A stretch of 64,000 bases of DNA from Cannabis sativa (GCF_029168945.1 NC_083601.1:37003660-37067659); one strand, 5' to 3'. Numbered from the stretch's first letter, positions 48,973-59,132 are shown. A program made the numbers and translations. The notes: a model not told the origin generated them from the sequence alone.

Positions 48973-49120
48973 TTAATTTATTTAATACATTCAATAAAAT
49001 TTAGAAAAATTTAACAACAAATACAAAATTTAAACAGTATGTCGTACATTTGCTACAAAAAAAAAAACAATACGTGGTACATATAGTTTTTTTTTTATTA
49101 TTATTTTATAAGTAAATGTC

Positions 49121-49136
49121 AAAACAATATTGAATA
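49121..49136. repeat. Target site duplication, LINE 5' side
   Basis: AAAACAATATTGAATA, repeated exactly at 55141-55156. Confidence 0.9.
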
Positions 49137-49217
49137 ATAAATAACTTAAAGTAGTGCACGTTATATTCTCCCGTTAGTTTCGGAGCAGGCGAAACAACTG
49201 GGTAGTGCAGTCCCTTC

Positions 49218-50936
49218 ATGGGAAGGGTGAAGTCGACGGCAACGACTGGTTTCCTCCTGGTTTTGGCTTCGATTTTTTTGTGTGACTTCATGGATTTGGA
49301 ATTGGTTAACAGGTTGGCTGAGGTGCTGGTTCTTGATGAGGGAGATGGACCGGTTCTTCCTCTGAACAAAGTTGGCATTGAGGAAGGAAAGAAAAGGTTG
49401 GATTTGTGTCTGGTGGGCAAGGTTATTGGTCCCAGACCGGCGAACAGGGACGGTATTGAAAAAGCAATGAAAGGCGTATGGAAGATCAACCATCGATTTC
49501 AGGTGGAAGAACTGAGTTCTAAGAACGTGTTTCGATTCTTTTTCGGCAGTCGGGAAGATCGGCAGAGGGTCTTCGGAGGCGGACCGTGGACGATCGATAA
49601 GCAGCTGATCTGCTTTGTGAAGCCATTCGGATTGGGTGAAATATCGAAAATGAATTTTGAGTTTACGTCGTTTTGGATTTCGATCAACAATGTGCCATTG
49701 GCATGTATGACCGAACTCTTTGCGAGAGAATGGGGTGAACGGATTGGAAAGCTTGAAGATATTAAGATTGTCAATGGGACCATGAAGGTGAGGGTGAGAA
49801 TTAACATCACTGAACCTCTTAAACGCGGACTACGGGTGGCGGTGGACGACCAAGGTAATGAGGTTTCACTTATCTTTCAATACGAACATTTACCCGATTT
49901 TTGTTATGATTGTGGAATAATTGGCCATAAGGCATTGGATTGTCCTTTGCGGGACTTTGCGGGGGATAATCCTCGCTTTGATAATGGGAGATATGGGTCT
50001 TGGATGTGTGCTCCGGGATCGCCGATTCGTGATCGTCCTCGGTTTCAGAATAAACGCGAGAATTCTCCCTCGAATAGACCGATAATGACCATGGGAGAAG
50101 CGTCACGAATTGTATCTGCTGTAGAGAGGAGTCGGGCTCGTTATTCTGGTCCTACAGCTGAGCAGTTGGCTCCTACATCTGTTTTAGAAGCTCGTGAACG
50201 TGATGAGGAGTTGCTTTCTCATGCTACTGCCGAAAAGAATTCTGTGGTGGCATCTGAGAATCACTTGGCTATGGATGGTGCCGTGGTGGATGGGCAGCTG
50301 GGTATTGATGGGGCGAATGATAAAGGGGTGTTGAAATCTACTTCTCTTTGTAATGGTAAGAGTGATGGGGGTCCTATGCATGATAATGATAATGTGGAGA
50401 TTGGAGTGATGTTACCCGATAGTGATAAAGGGAAGGTTGTATTGGGTGGTGAATGTTCATTGGGTAGAGATATTGATTCATCTAGTGTTGATGTGATTAT
50501 GGAAGATGAGGGAGTCATGAGTGATCAAAGGAAGCAACAACTGATTAAAGATCGTAAAGGGAAGGGTGTTATGGGTCATTCGGATCATGATGAAATTACA
50601 TTCAGCCATGCACTTCAACATACTTTTGAACCTCTCATTAAAGCGCAGAAGTCGAAAACATGGAAACGGCTTAATTCCTCATATGGCCGTGGCTCTAAAG
50701 GGATGTATAAGGTGCCGGCCATGCCCATTAGTCCTAAATTATCCCATATCCTAGTTGCTAATGCTACATTTAAAACTAGCCCGAAGGTTGGGGGTGGTGG
50801 GAAGCGAAAAATGGAGAAGGAAGTTGAGCGGGATAGTGTGAAAAAAGGACGATTGGAGGAGCAGTGTGTCGTGCCTCCCGCATGTGAGAATACTTTATTG
50901 GCGAAGCCTGTGGAGCAGGCTCGCCAGGAGCCATGA
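49218..50936 (+). CDS. LINE ORF1 protein (DUF4283 plus CCHC knuckle)
   Basis: 572 residues. It binds element RNA and assists target-primed reverse transcription as part of the LINE ribonucleoprotein. Roughly residues 40-190 fit the DUF4283 fold seen in plant LINE ORF1 (MKGVWKINHRFQVEEL, FGGGPWTIDKQLICF). A CCHC zinc knuckle FCYDCGIIGHKALDC is at about 227-241; the rest is a variable, charged tail. A likelier start is Met25 (position 49290, MDLELVNRLAEVL), since the first 24 residues look unlike the family. The stop overlaps the ORF2 start as ATGA at 50933-50936. Confidence 0.92.
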   Translation: MGRVKSTATTGFLLVLASIFLCDFMDLELVNRLAEVLVLDEGDGPVLPLNKVGIEEGKKRLDLCLVGKVIGPRPANRDGIEKAMKGVWKINHRFQVEELSSKNVFRFFFGSREDRQRVFGGGPWTIDKQLICFVKPFGLGEISKMNFEFTSFWISINNVPLACMTELFAREWGERIGKLEDIKIVNGTMKVRVRINITEPLKRGLRVAVDDQGNEVSLIFQYEHLPDFCYDCGIIGHKALDCPLRDFAGDNPRFDNGRYGSWMCAPGSPIRDRPRFQNKRENSPSNRPIMTMGEASRIVSAVERSRARYSGPTAEQLAPTSVLEARERDEELLSHATAEKNSVVASENHLAMDGAVVDGQLGIDGANDKGVLKSTSLCNGKSDGGPMHDNDNVEIGVMLPDSDKGKVVLGGECSLGRDIDSSSVDVIMEDEGVMSDQRKQQLIKDRKGKGVMGHSDHDEITFSHALQHTFEPLIKAQKSKTWKRLNSSYGRGSKGMYKVPAMPISPKLSHILVANATFKTSPKVGGGGKRKMEKEVERDSVKKGRLEEQCVVPPACENTLLAKPVEQARQEP

Positions 50937-53900
50937 GTCTATTATGTTGGAACGCCCGGGGATTGGGGAACCCTGGTGCGTTGACGGCCTTGCGAACGAT
51001 TGTTCGTAAGTTTTCCCCAAGTTTAGTTTTCTTATCGGAGACTAAACTTTATGGTGGGTGGGCGGAAGGAGTACGGAGACATGTTAATTTTTCAAATAGT
51101 TTTCATGTTGATTGTGTGGGTAAAAGTGGTGGTTTGTTGTTAATGTGGAATGATGATTGGGAGGTGTCTATAAAGTCTTTTTCAGTTGGGCACATTGATG
51201 CGTTGGTTCAATGTCCTGGTAGGAATTTGTGGAGATTCACTGGGTTTTATGGGAATCCTAAGGCTAGTTGTAGATCAGACTCATGGAGATTACTGTGTCG
51301 ACTTAAGGACCTATTTACGCTTCCATGGATTTGTGGTGGTGATTTTAATGAAATTCTATCTATAAATGAGAAAAAAGGTGGTGCTGATCGTAGCTTGTCT
51401 GCTATGGCTGAATTCCAACAAGCGCTGGATAAATGTTCCTTGGTGGATATGGGGTTTGAAGGGCAATGCTTTACATGGCTTAACAAACGGCAAGGTGTGG
51501 CACATGTGCAAGAGCGGCTTGATCGTTATTTTTGCAACCAGGAATGGCATAGTTTGTATCCGTCTTTTAAAGTGATTAATGGGGATCTGATTCACTCCGA
51601 TCACCGCCCGGTGGTGGCTTCTCTTGAAAATGTGGTCCGACTCAAGCATCAGGGTAACCAACGACGATTTCGTTTTGAAACTCATTGGCTAAAGGATGAT
51701 GAATGCCTTGACATTGTTGATCAGACATGGTTGACCCCGGATGCTCCTTTGGATAGTCAAGATAGTATTATTGATATTTTTGGGAGGTGTGCTGATAGGT
51801 TGGGGGCTTGGAATAAGTGTAAGTTTGGGTCGCTTCCTAAATTGGTGAGAGAAACGCAAAAACAGTTGGATGATCTTCTCAGTGTGGCTGCGCCGTTGGT
51901 GCGAATGGATGAGGTAAAAAGGCTTGAAACTAAACTTAATGATCTCTTGTCTCGGGAGGAGTGTTATTGGAAGTTGAGGTCGCGGGCGGATTGGTTGGCT
52001 CTCGGTGATAGGAACACTAAATATTTTCATAATAAAGCGACAGGGAGGAAGAAGAAGAATGCTATTGTGGAGATGATGACTGAGGATGGCCGAAAATTGA
52101 GTCTTGAGGAAGATATTGTCAGTGAAATTGAGCGGTATTTTGGTACAATGTTCTCTTCGGCTTCTCCTTCTGTACAACAAGTGGCGAATGGGATTACTCA
52201 TATTGCAGGCCGAGTCTCTTCTGAGGAATGTGAAATGTTGGAAGCTCCCTTTACTGATGATGATGTGTTGTGTGCGGTTCGGGCTATTGGTGCTACTAAG
52301 GCCCCGGGGCCAGATGGATTTCATGCTATTTTCTTCCACAAATTCTGGGGTACGATTGGTCCTAGAGTCTCTGCTGTTTGTCTTGCTATTTTGAATGGAC
52401 ACCAATCGGTGAGGAAGTTTAATAAGTCGAATGTGGTGCTGATTCCGAAAGTGACTAATCCTTCTCTTGTCAAGGAGTATCGGCCTATAAGTCTCTGTAG
52501 TGTCATGTATAAGATTGTGGCGAAGGCTGTGTCTCTAAGGCTGAAAGGTACGTTATCACCGCTGATTTCCTCATTCCAGAGTGCGTTTGTTCCGGGCCGA
52601 GCTATTCATGATAATGTTATGGTGGGATTTGAGTTGTTACACTCTCTTTTTAAGAAGAATAATGGAGTCAGGGGATTTATGGCGTTGAAGTTGGACATGA
52701 GCAAGGCGTATGATAGAGTGGAGTGGAGTTTCTTACGTGCTATTATGTGTAAGTTTGGCTTTCCTAGTCGTTGGGTGGATCTCGTTATGGATTGTGTTAC
52801 TACACCGGAATATTGTTTCCTTGTGAATGGCAAGCCTAAGGGATGTGTGGTGCCTTCGAGGGGGTTGCGGCAAGGGTGCCCACTTTCGCCATACTTATTT
52901 CTTTTCTGTGCTGAAGCCTTGTCAACTATGCTTCGGCAAGCTGAGGTTAGTGGGGACTTGATGGGTTTTCGATGCTCTCGGTATGGGCCTCGGGTGTCCC
53001 ATCTTTTCTTTGCGGATGACAGTTTAATTTTTGGTAGAGCCAATGGGAGAGAGGCGGAGTCTATCCGTCGGATCCTCCAATGTTATGAGCAAGCTTCTGG
53101 TCAACAAGTCAATTTTGATAAATCTGCTATCACATTCAGTCCGAATGTATTACCTGCGGATCGTACTAGTGTATTGGGTATATTAGGCTTGGGATCAGTC
53201 GCCACTCATGACAAGTATTTGGGGTTGCCAACAGTTATTGGGAGGAATAAGAAGCGAACTTTTGCTAGTATATGCGACAAGGTTCAGAAGCGGGTTAGAG
53301 GGTGGAAACGAAGCTTTTTCTCTGCGGGTGGTCGTGAGATTCTGATCAAGGCTATTCTACAGGCAATTCCAAACTATTTAATGAGTATCTTCCAGCTACC
53401 TGTGGCTACTTGTGATCAGCTTCGGTCCATTATTTTACAGTTCTGGTGGGGTACTAAGAATGATAAACGGAAGATTGCGTGGGTGAAATGGGAGAATGTT
53501 TGCCAACCTAAGTCAAAGGGGGGTTTAGGATTCAAGGATCTTCGGCTTTTTAATCAGGCTATGGTTGCTAAACAAGTTTGGCGCCTACTTCACTCTCCAA
53601 ATTCCTTGGCTGGCCGCGTATTGAAATGTAAGTACTTTCCCACTACTTCTATTTTGGAAGCTAAAGATCGCCAAGGATCGTCTCATCTATGGTCAAGTTT
53701 GATGTGGGGGTTGGAGTTGTTGCATTCGGGGTTGAGGAAAGTGGTGGGGGACGGTCAGAGTGTTAATGCTTTTAGGGATCCTTGGCTTCCTCGGCCTAGG
53801 ACGTTTCGGCCTATCTCGCCGGCTCCTGGTGGTACAGTTATGGTCAGTGATTTGATTGGGGGGCAGGGTTCCTGGGATGTTGGTTCTTTGTCTCGATATT

Positions 53901-55018
53901 TTATGCAGGCTGATATTGATATCATTCTTGGTATACCGTTACGGTATGGGCCCTATGCGGATCGTTGGTGTTGGCATTACACTTCAAATGGGTGCTACTC
54001 TGTGAAAAGTGGTTATGCAGTTGCTCTTGATATGGCTAGTGAATCGAATGGTAGCTCTTCTGGTAACCAAGCCCATTGGTGGAATGGGTTGTGGAATTTG
54101 CGGGTGCCGCAAAAGATCAAAATATTTGTGTGGCGAATGTATTTCCGGGCTCTCCCGACTAACTCCCAACTTATCAAGCGGAAGATCCCTCTTCAGCCGC
54201 TATGTCACAGATGTGGTGAGGAGATTGAGACTCCTGAGCATGCATTGGTTTATTGCTCTTCCTTACGTCCTTTATGGTTGAAGCTTCAGTTGTGGAAGGT
54301 GCTAAGTCGTGGTAGATCTGCTTCGCTGGCGGAATTGCTTGTTTATCTTTTTGAGGTCCTTGATGCGAATCGATTTTCTCGGTTAGCGATGGTGTGGTGG
54401 TGGTTGTGGTATGATCGAAATTCTGTTCTATTTGGGAAAAAGCAATCCAGATTAGATGTGATTGATGTGCTGGCTATGGAAGCTTTGGAGGAATTTCTTG
54501 GTGTGGGGATTAGTTGTGGGGGTCGGGTCTTGGGTGCGTCGGACGTTGGGGTGGCTCGGTTGGGTGCCGGGAGGGGCTCCGGTGGCATGGGGCGGTTGAG
54601 ACGGGAGGGTGGAGGGACGGTAAGGCCGCGGTGGTGTGTGCCTGGGGTGGGGGAATTTGTGTTGTCTGTGGATGCAGCGGTGACTCCGGGTAGGGGCTTT
54701 GCGGGTTTTGGGGGTGTTATCCGCGGTGCCGAAGGGGTGGTTTGGGCGTCTTGGGCGGTGGGAGCCGTGGGGGACTTTCAGGTGGCGGTGGCTGAGCTCC
54801 TAGCTCTCCGAGTGGGCCTTGTGTGGGCTAAGAGTTTGGGGTTTTCTTTGGTGCGTGTGGAGTCGGATTCTACTGTGGTGACTTCATGGATTAATTTTCC
54901 AAATAATATTCTTATGTTTAAACCTATTGTTGATGAGATTATTTCTCTTTTAGCTGCTGTTGGTGGTGGTTCTTGTTGTGCCATTTCGCGTGATGCGAAT
55001 GGTGTAGCCCACTTGTAG
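50933..55018 (+). CDS. LINE ORF2 protein (endonuclease, reverse transcriptase, RNase H)
   Basis: 1361 residues. It nicks the target, primes reverse transcription on the nick and removes template RNA. EEP endonuclease at about 1-235 (LLCWNARGLGNP, ICGGDFNEIL, LIHSDHRPVV). RT at about 450-720 (TKAPGPDGFH, KLDMSKAYDRVEW, catalytic FFADDSLIF at about 692-700). zf-RVT at about 1085-1110 (CHRCGEEIETPEHALVYC). RNase H-like domain from about 1240 (LSVDAAVTPGRGFAGFGG, AVAELLALRVGL, RVESDSTVV, SRDANGVAHL). The frame ends right after AHL, while the next bases in another frame read on like the usual continuation, so a one-base loss near 55010 probably removed about the last 10 or more residues. Otherwise it is intact. 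Confidence 0.95.
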   Translation: MSLLCWNARGLGNPGALTALRTIVRKFSPSLVFLSETKLYGGWAEGVRRHVNFSNSFHVDCVGKSGGLLLMWNDDWEVSIKSFSVGHIDALVQCPGRNLWRFTGFYGNPKASCRSDSWRLLCRLKDLFTLPWICGGDFNEILSINEKKGGADRSLSAMAEFQQALDKCSLVDMGFEGQCFTWLNKRQGVAHVQERLDRYFCNQEWHSLYPSFKVINGDLIHSDHRPVVASLENVVRLKHQGNQRRFRFETHWLKDDECLDIVDQTWLTPDAPLDSQDSIIDIFGRCADRLGAWNKCKFGSLPKLVRETQKQLDDLLSVAAPLVRMDEVKRLETKLNDLLSREECYWKLRSRADWLALGDRNTKYFHNKATGRKKKNAIVEMMTEDGRKLSLEEDIVSEIERYFGTMFSSASPSVQQVANGITHIAGRVSSEECEMLEAPFTDDDVLCAVRAIGATKAPGPDGFHAIFFHKFWGTIGPRVSAVCLAILNGHQSVRKFNKSNVVLIPKVTNPSLVKEYRPISLCSVMYKIVAKAVSLRLKGTLSPLISSFQSAFVPGRAIHDNVMVGFELLHSLFKKNNGVRGFMALKLDMSKAYDRVEWSFLRAIMCKFGFPSRWVDLVMDCVTTPEYCFLVNGKPKGCVVPSRGLRQGCPLSPYLFLFCAEALSTMLRQAEVSGDLMGFRCSRYGPRVSHLFFADDSLIFGRANGREAESIRRILQCYEQASGQQVNFDKSAITFSPNVLPADRTSVLGILGLGSVATHDKYLGLPTVIGRNKKRTFASICDKVQKRVRGWKRSFFSAGGREILIKAILQAIPNYLMSIFQLPVATCDQLRSIILQFWWGTKNDKRKIAWVKWENVCQPKSKGGLGFKDLRLFNQAMVAKQVWRLLHSPNSLAGRVLKCKYFPTTSILEAKDRQGSSHLWSSLMWGLELLHSGLRKVVGDGQSVNAFRDPWLPRPRTFRPISPAPGGTVMVSDLIGGQGSWDVGSLSRYFMQADIDIILGIPLRYGPYADRWCWHYTSNGCYSVKSGYAVALDMASESNGSSSGNQAHWWNGLWNLRVPQKIKIFVWRMYFRALPTNSQLIKRKIPLQPLCHRCGEEIETPEHALVYCSSLRPLWLKLQLWKVLSRGRSASLAELLVYLFEVLDANRFSRLAMVWWWLWYDRNSVLFGKKQSRLDVIDVLAMEALEEFLGVGISCGGRVLGASDVGVARLGAGRGSGGMGRLRREGGGTVRPRWCVPGVGEFVLSVDAAVTPGRGFAGFGGVIRGAEGVVWASWAVGAVGDFQVAVAELLALRVGLVWAKSLGFSLVRVESDSTVVTSWINFPNNILMFKPIVDEIISLLAAVGGGSCCAISRDANGVAHL

Positions 55019-55126
55019 CTAAGTGCATTCTTAGTCTATAGGGGTTCATTTGTGGAGCGATGCTATCTGGGATTCATTCTTGCTCTATGTACTTGGTGAT
55101 TTGATTTGAATAACATACTTTCTTTC

Positions 55127-55144
55127 AAAAAAAAAAAAAAAAAA
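55127..55144 (+). other. LINE poly(A) tail
   Basis: 18 consecutive A directly before the 3' target duplication, preceded by a 3' UTR of about 110 bp. Confidence 0.9.
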
Positions 55145-55671
55145 CAATATTGAATACATCAGTGCATCTTTTTTTTGGGATGCATTGTAGGTGAAAATAA
55201 AATCACAAAATAATAACCAAACTCAAAACCAACTGTAAAAAAATAAAAAATTCAGTGACGAATCATCATCGATTTCGGCAATCAATTTCGATTTCAATTT
55301 TTTAAAGAATGGTGGTAGTTTCGATTATTACAATTATAGAAGGAAAATTTGAATTTATATGCATATTAAATTTTTTGAACACGAGCTTACCAAAATTAAA
55401 AAAAAAATAGGCACACTTGATATTAATACTCATAATACCCTTCTCCTTTCTCTTCTCTTCTAACTTCAATATTCATACTCCACATTCCTATTTATACCGA
55501 TGGTGATCTAATGAGGATCCAACGGTAGTTCGATGGTAGCCTGATGTTACCATTTTTTTTTTTATGTTTTTGTACATAAAAAATAAGAGCATCAGCCCAA
55601 TATCGGACCATATTCTACATTTATAGATGTTAAGCTCAATTCATTAAGCTCGTCAGACAGGCATCGGGCCA

Positions 55672-55869
55672 CAGGCCCGGTCCTGGGCATAGGCGAGCTA
55701 GGCTTGTGCCTAGGGCCCACCTAGCCCAAGGGCCTAAAAAAAATATTTCCCTTTTGAAATTATACAATTTTTTTTACTGATTTTGAAAAATACCACATTT
55801 TTTTAAAAAAAATAAGGGCCCAAAATATTTTTTTTTTCTATGGCCCACTAAATTTTAGGGCCAGCCCTG
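55672..55869. mobile_element. hAT element with CAGGGCCGGCCCT-type ends, copy 1
   Basis: 198 bp. Left end CAGGCCCGGTCCTGGGCATAGG; right end, in reverse complement, CAGGGCTGGCCCTAAAA. The 8-bp target duplication TCGGGCCA is at 55664-55671 and 55870-55877. The inner words (CATAGGCGAGCTAGGC, GTGCCTAGGGCCC) match copy 2. Non-coding. Confidence 0.88.
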
Positions 55870-56007
55870 TCGGGCCACCATCGAACAATATCTTACATTT
55901 ATAGTTAGCATCGGCCACCATCAGATTACTATCGAACCTTCGTCTTCAACCTTTACTCATTTTAACAATAGAAAGGCATCAGGCCACCGTAGAAACACCA
56001 TCGGGCC

Positions 56008-56287
56008 CAGGGCCGGCCCTAGGCATAGGCGGGCTAGGCCCGTGCCTAGGGCCCACACTTTCCGGGGGCCCAAAATAAAAAAATAAAAAAAAAATTATTA
56101 GGCTTTTATTTAAGTAAAATTTAAGTGTAATATAAACAACAAATATTTATAGCTTAGTTGGTTGAGGTGGAGGACATAATGTCTAAGGTCATGGGTTCAA
56201 ATCCCATGACACTCTTTTTTTGATATATTTTTGAGGGCCCCAAAATTTAATTCGTCTTGGGCCCATAAATTTTCAGGGCCGGCCCTG
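56008..56287. mobile_element. hAT element with CAGGGCCGGCCCT ends, copy 2, carrying a tRNA-like segment
   Basis: 280 bp. Perfect 13-bp terminal inverted repeats CAGGGCCGGCCCT, flanked by ATCGGGCC at 56000-56007 and 56288-56295 (8 bp). It lands in the same local ATCGGGCCA word as copy 1, shifted by one base. The interior contains tRNA-like promoter boxes (separate entry). Non-coding. Confidence 0.92.
56150..56210 (+). other. tRNA-like segment with A and B boxes inside the hAT element
   Basis: A-box-like TAGCTTAGTTGG at 56150-56161 and B-box GGTTCAAATCC at 56194-56204. The B box sits in a T-arm that pairs perfectly (ATGGG/CCCAT around a 7-base TTCAAAT loop). The rest does not form a full cloverleaf that I can see, so it is a tRNA relic or SINE-like RNA polymerase III promoter, not a working tRNA gene. 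Confidence 0.6.
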
Positions 56288-56968
56288 ATCGGGCCTGGCA
56301 AAAAAATTAGCTTTCTACCCAAAACTCATATCCGACCGTTTTTTACCCTAGATCTAACATCAACTCACAGATAACAGATATTAATTATATAATTTATTCC
56401 TAAATCAATAAACTTATAATAAAATCATACATTTTAACCCTAAATCACACAAAATACAATAAAATGAAATGGAAAACTTACATTCATGGCGTGGTAGTCG
56501 TGATTCGGAGATCCTAAGTCTTGAGTTGGTAGTCGTTGGTGGGTAGTCTTCGGTTGGAGGCGTGGTGGTTGGCAGCCGTGGGTTGCTATGTGCGTGAGAA
56601 GAAGAGAGCAAGAGAGACAGAGAGAATAGAGGAAGAGAGAGAGAGGAGGGGTAAGTTATGAGAAGAGTACTTTTAAATTTAATGAAAAAGTGGTATATCT
56701 AATTATTTTTTATATACTTAAGTTTAGTATACCAATTTTGTTCAAATACATCAATATTAATTCAAATTTCTTTTATAAAAAATGTTTAACGGTAAATGAC
56801 CATATATACAATATAAAATTATAAATATATATATAAGATTTATTATACATTAAAGCTGGACGACACCTATTTGCTACACCTTTAGTTTATTTTAAGAAAA
56901 AAAACTTTAAAGGTATTTCAGTTGAGAATCGAACCCACAACCTCACAATTGGTGAAACAAGCGCGTAC
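56288..56968. other. AT-rich DNA with purine tract and a tRNA-like B-box scrap
   Basis: 56590-56660 is a GAGA-rich tract. At 56921-56944 the minus strand reads GAGGTTGTGGGTTCGATTCTC, a B-box-like word on a weak stem. No gene is credible here. Confidence 0.4.
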
Positions 56969-57259
56969 TTAGGGTCGACTTAAGGATGGGGCAACCAGGG
57001 CCTAGGCCCTATAATATTAAGGGCCCAAACTAAAAATTAGTATGTATAATATGTAAAAAAAAAATATAATATATAAAAATGTAATTTAATATTTTCATTT
57101 AAATTGAGTTAGCACTAGTGTGGTAAGCATCAAGCTTATTATTGAGGAGGTTATTGGTTTAACTTTCACACTATTGACAATTTTTTTTTTTTTAAGAAAT
57201 AACATATATAAAGGCTACTTTTAAATGTGTCCTAAGCCTTTCACCAACTTGATGGCTCT
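56969..57259. mobile_element. Older hAT element related to copies 1 and 2
   Basis: Starts near TAGGGTCGACTTA; the right end in reverse complement is CAGAGCCATCAAG. Both are decayed versions of CAGGGCCGGCCCT. The flanks GCGCGTAC (56961-56968) and GCACATAC (57260-57267) agree at 6 of 8 bases, fitting a mutated 8-bp duplication. The interior has GGGCCTAGGCCCTA and a decayed tRNA-like stretch near 57108-57175 (TTAGCACTAGTGTGG, TTGGTTTAACTTTC). Confidence 0.55.
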
Positions 57260-57889
57260 GCACATACCATTACGATAGAGATCATTTTTTATTATGAATA
57301 TACGCTAATTTATATTTAATTATGTATTTGAATGAAATCGCCAAAAATTGACCATAACCGATCATAACCACCAAATCAGTTATGAACGGTTATAAACTAT
57401 CATATGGTCAGTTACGGTGTGCAAAAATGAAAAAATGAACATAATCGACTGAATTTCACTCCTAGTATACAAGATTGAATTGGAATGGATTAAAATTTAT
57501 GACTAAATTGGATTGGACTGAACTAGATATATTAGTACTATGTTGTGTTTGGTGTAATGCAATAATAATTAAAGTATAAAATAGTTCAAAATAAATTTAT
57601 AAAATATTGTATTTTAAAATAAGTAATATATAATAAAAATAAGATTTCTAAAAATTAAGTAATAAAAAAATATTTGAAATATTTTTACTAAATAATATTA
57701 CATCTTGAAAATTTAGGTTATGAAAAAAGAAAAGAAAAAAGTAAGTACATTAGACTAAATTAATCCATTATTTTGATCAAGGAGTACAAATAAGAAAGGG
57801 TGGAGGTGGACAATTCTTATTTTTAAATAAAACTTTGGTAGCTTAAGATCTCGTTGAAAGTAAAAAATCTTTTATGAAAAATTGTATCG
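57260..57889. other. AT-rich intergenic DNA
   Basis: No genes or clear repeats seen. Confidence 0.5.
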
Positions 57890-58790
57890 GAGTGCCTACC
57901 TACTTGGATTCAGCTACAGATTAAGAAAGTTGATGTTCCCTCTGTCTGTCCGTCGTATAATAGTGTTGCAAAAACTATTCTCCATGTTTTACTTTCTTGT
58001 TATTTTGTTACTGCCTGGAGAAGAGCTAGACTATTTATCGATGTGGTGAATCTACCTCTCTTTTGGCACTTGGCTATCCCAAATTATAAGTTGTTCTGAC
58101 GAGTACAAAGGGTGTACGTATGACAACTATGCTTTGGTGGGCTATATGGAAGACTTGAAATGCACTAGTTAGAAGGATAAATCTATCTCTGTCGATGATG
58201 TAATTATCTCAGGTAGAGTGACCTTGGAACAATGGAGAAAAGCTCAAAACACAAATTGTTTTCCGTTGTATGATTTGCAACAAAATGGCGATGGACTAGA
58301 GCTTTGGTCTAAACTTGCTACAAATGTTTACAAAGTCAATGTCGATGTTGCAATATTTGAAAGGGAAGGCCTATATGGTTTTGTTATGGTGGCTCGGTCA
58401 GACTCATGGACTTTAGTTGGTGTCCAAAGTAGTTGTAGACATGGTCACTTGGATGTTGCAACTATCGAGGCTATGGGGGTGAAGGATGTCCTGAGTTGGA
58501 TTAAAAATATGTCCGGCAGCAAGTAGTGGTCGAAATAGTTAGCCAATTAATTATTCAAGCGATTCGAGGTTCTTTATTAATAAATTATTTATTTGACCTT
58601 CTTATTCAAGATTGTAAACCTGTTGAGTTTGTAAAATAATTTGCAAACTGAGTTGCACACTATACTACTAAGAGAACTAGATTTATTGTTGATTGTGAAA
58701 TATGTTGTTCTAATGTTCATGCTCCTATGGAGGCCCTATTGTATTCATATTCTATTTAATTAAATGAAGTTTCTTTTGCTTTAAAAAAAT
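57890..58790 (+). pseudogene. LINE remnant: zf-RVT to RNase H and 3' end
   Basis: Scraps of the zf-RVT block (VPSVCPSYNSVAKTILHVLL, then CYFVTAWRRARL) are followed by WWAIWKT and VTLEQWRKAQ. The RNase H-like segment YKVNVDVAIFEREGLYGFVM then runs on to ATIEAMGVKDVLSWIK. It ends near 58780 in a T-rich then A-run stretch (TTTGCTTTAAAAAAA), like a LINE 3' terminus. Several stops and frame changes; dead. Confidence 0.8.
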
Positions 58791-59132
58791 TATTCTATTC
58801 TTTTGGTGGGTTAAAATAGTTCAAAACTCTTAGGATTAATTTGAAAGAAGATAAAAAAATTGTATGGCTTATGACTATTTTGTATAATCTCAAGCCTTTT
58901 ATCCTAAGCTCCAAACAAATCCATAATATTCAAAAGAAAAAGAAAATTAGAATTCTCTCAAGATAAGTAACATAATTTTTCATTGATTGAAATATATATT
59001 TTCTATCTCAAATGCGTATATTTCATTCTTCATCCTCTTCTTTTTCTTTTTTGCGCATATATTTCATTCTTCATTATTTTATTTTTTTTCGCTCTATTAT
59101 TTTTTATACACCCAAAATGATAAATAACAAAT
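58791..59132. other. Intergenic DNA
   Basis: No recognisable feature. A T-rich stretch lies around 59040-59105. Confidence 0.5.

Larger units (their letters stand above)
49137..55140 (+). mobile_element. Near-intact L1-type LINE retrotransposon
   Basis: About 6.0 kb with two long ORFs, a 3' UTR of about 110 bp and a poly(A) tail (from about 55127). It is bounded by AAAACAATATTGAATA at 49121-49136 and 55141-55156; the part not shared with the tail, ACAATATTGAATA, is 13 bp, so the duplication is real. The 5' UTR is only about 80-150 bp, so a small 5' truncation is possible. Perfect duplications and open frames imply a recent insertion. Confidence 0.94.
55340..56780. mobile_element. Possible larger inverted-end element hosting two hAT insertions
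   Basis: The left side reads GAAAATTTGAATTTATATG and CCCTTCTCCTTTCTCTTCTC. The reverse complement of the right side reads GAAATTTGAATTAATATTG and later CTCTTCTCATAACTTACCCC. The interior repeats CCATCGGGCCACCATCG and CGATGGT words. No target duplication could be read, so the outer element is an inference. Confidence 0.35.

Noticed and set aside
51247..54984. Many antisense and alternative-frame ORFs within the LINE
   Set aside because: All are shadows of the long ORF2 frame and have no motifs of their own.
56150..56210. Functional tRNA gene
   Set aside because: A and B boxes and the T-arm are visible, but acceptor and anticodon arms do not pair convincingly.
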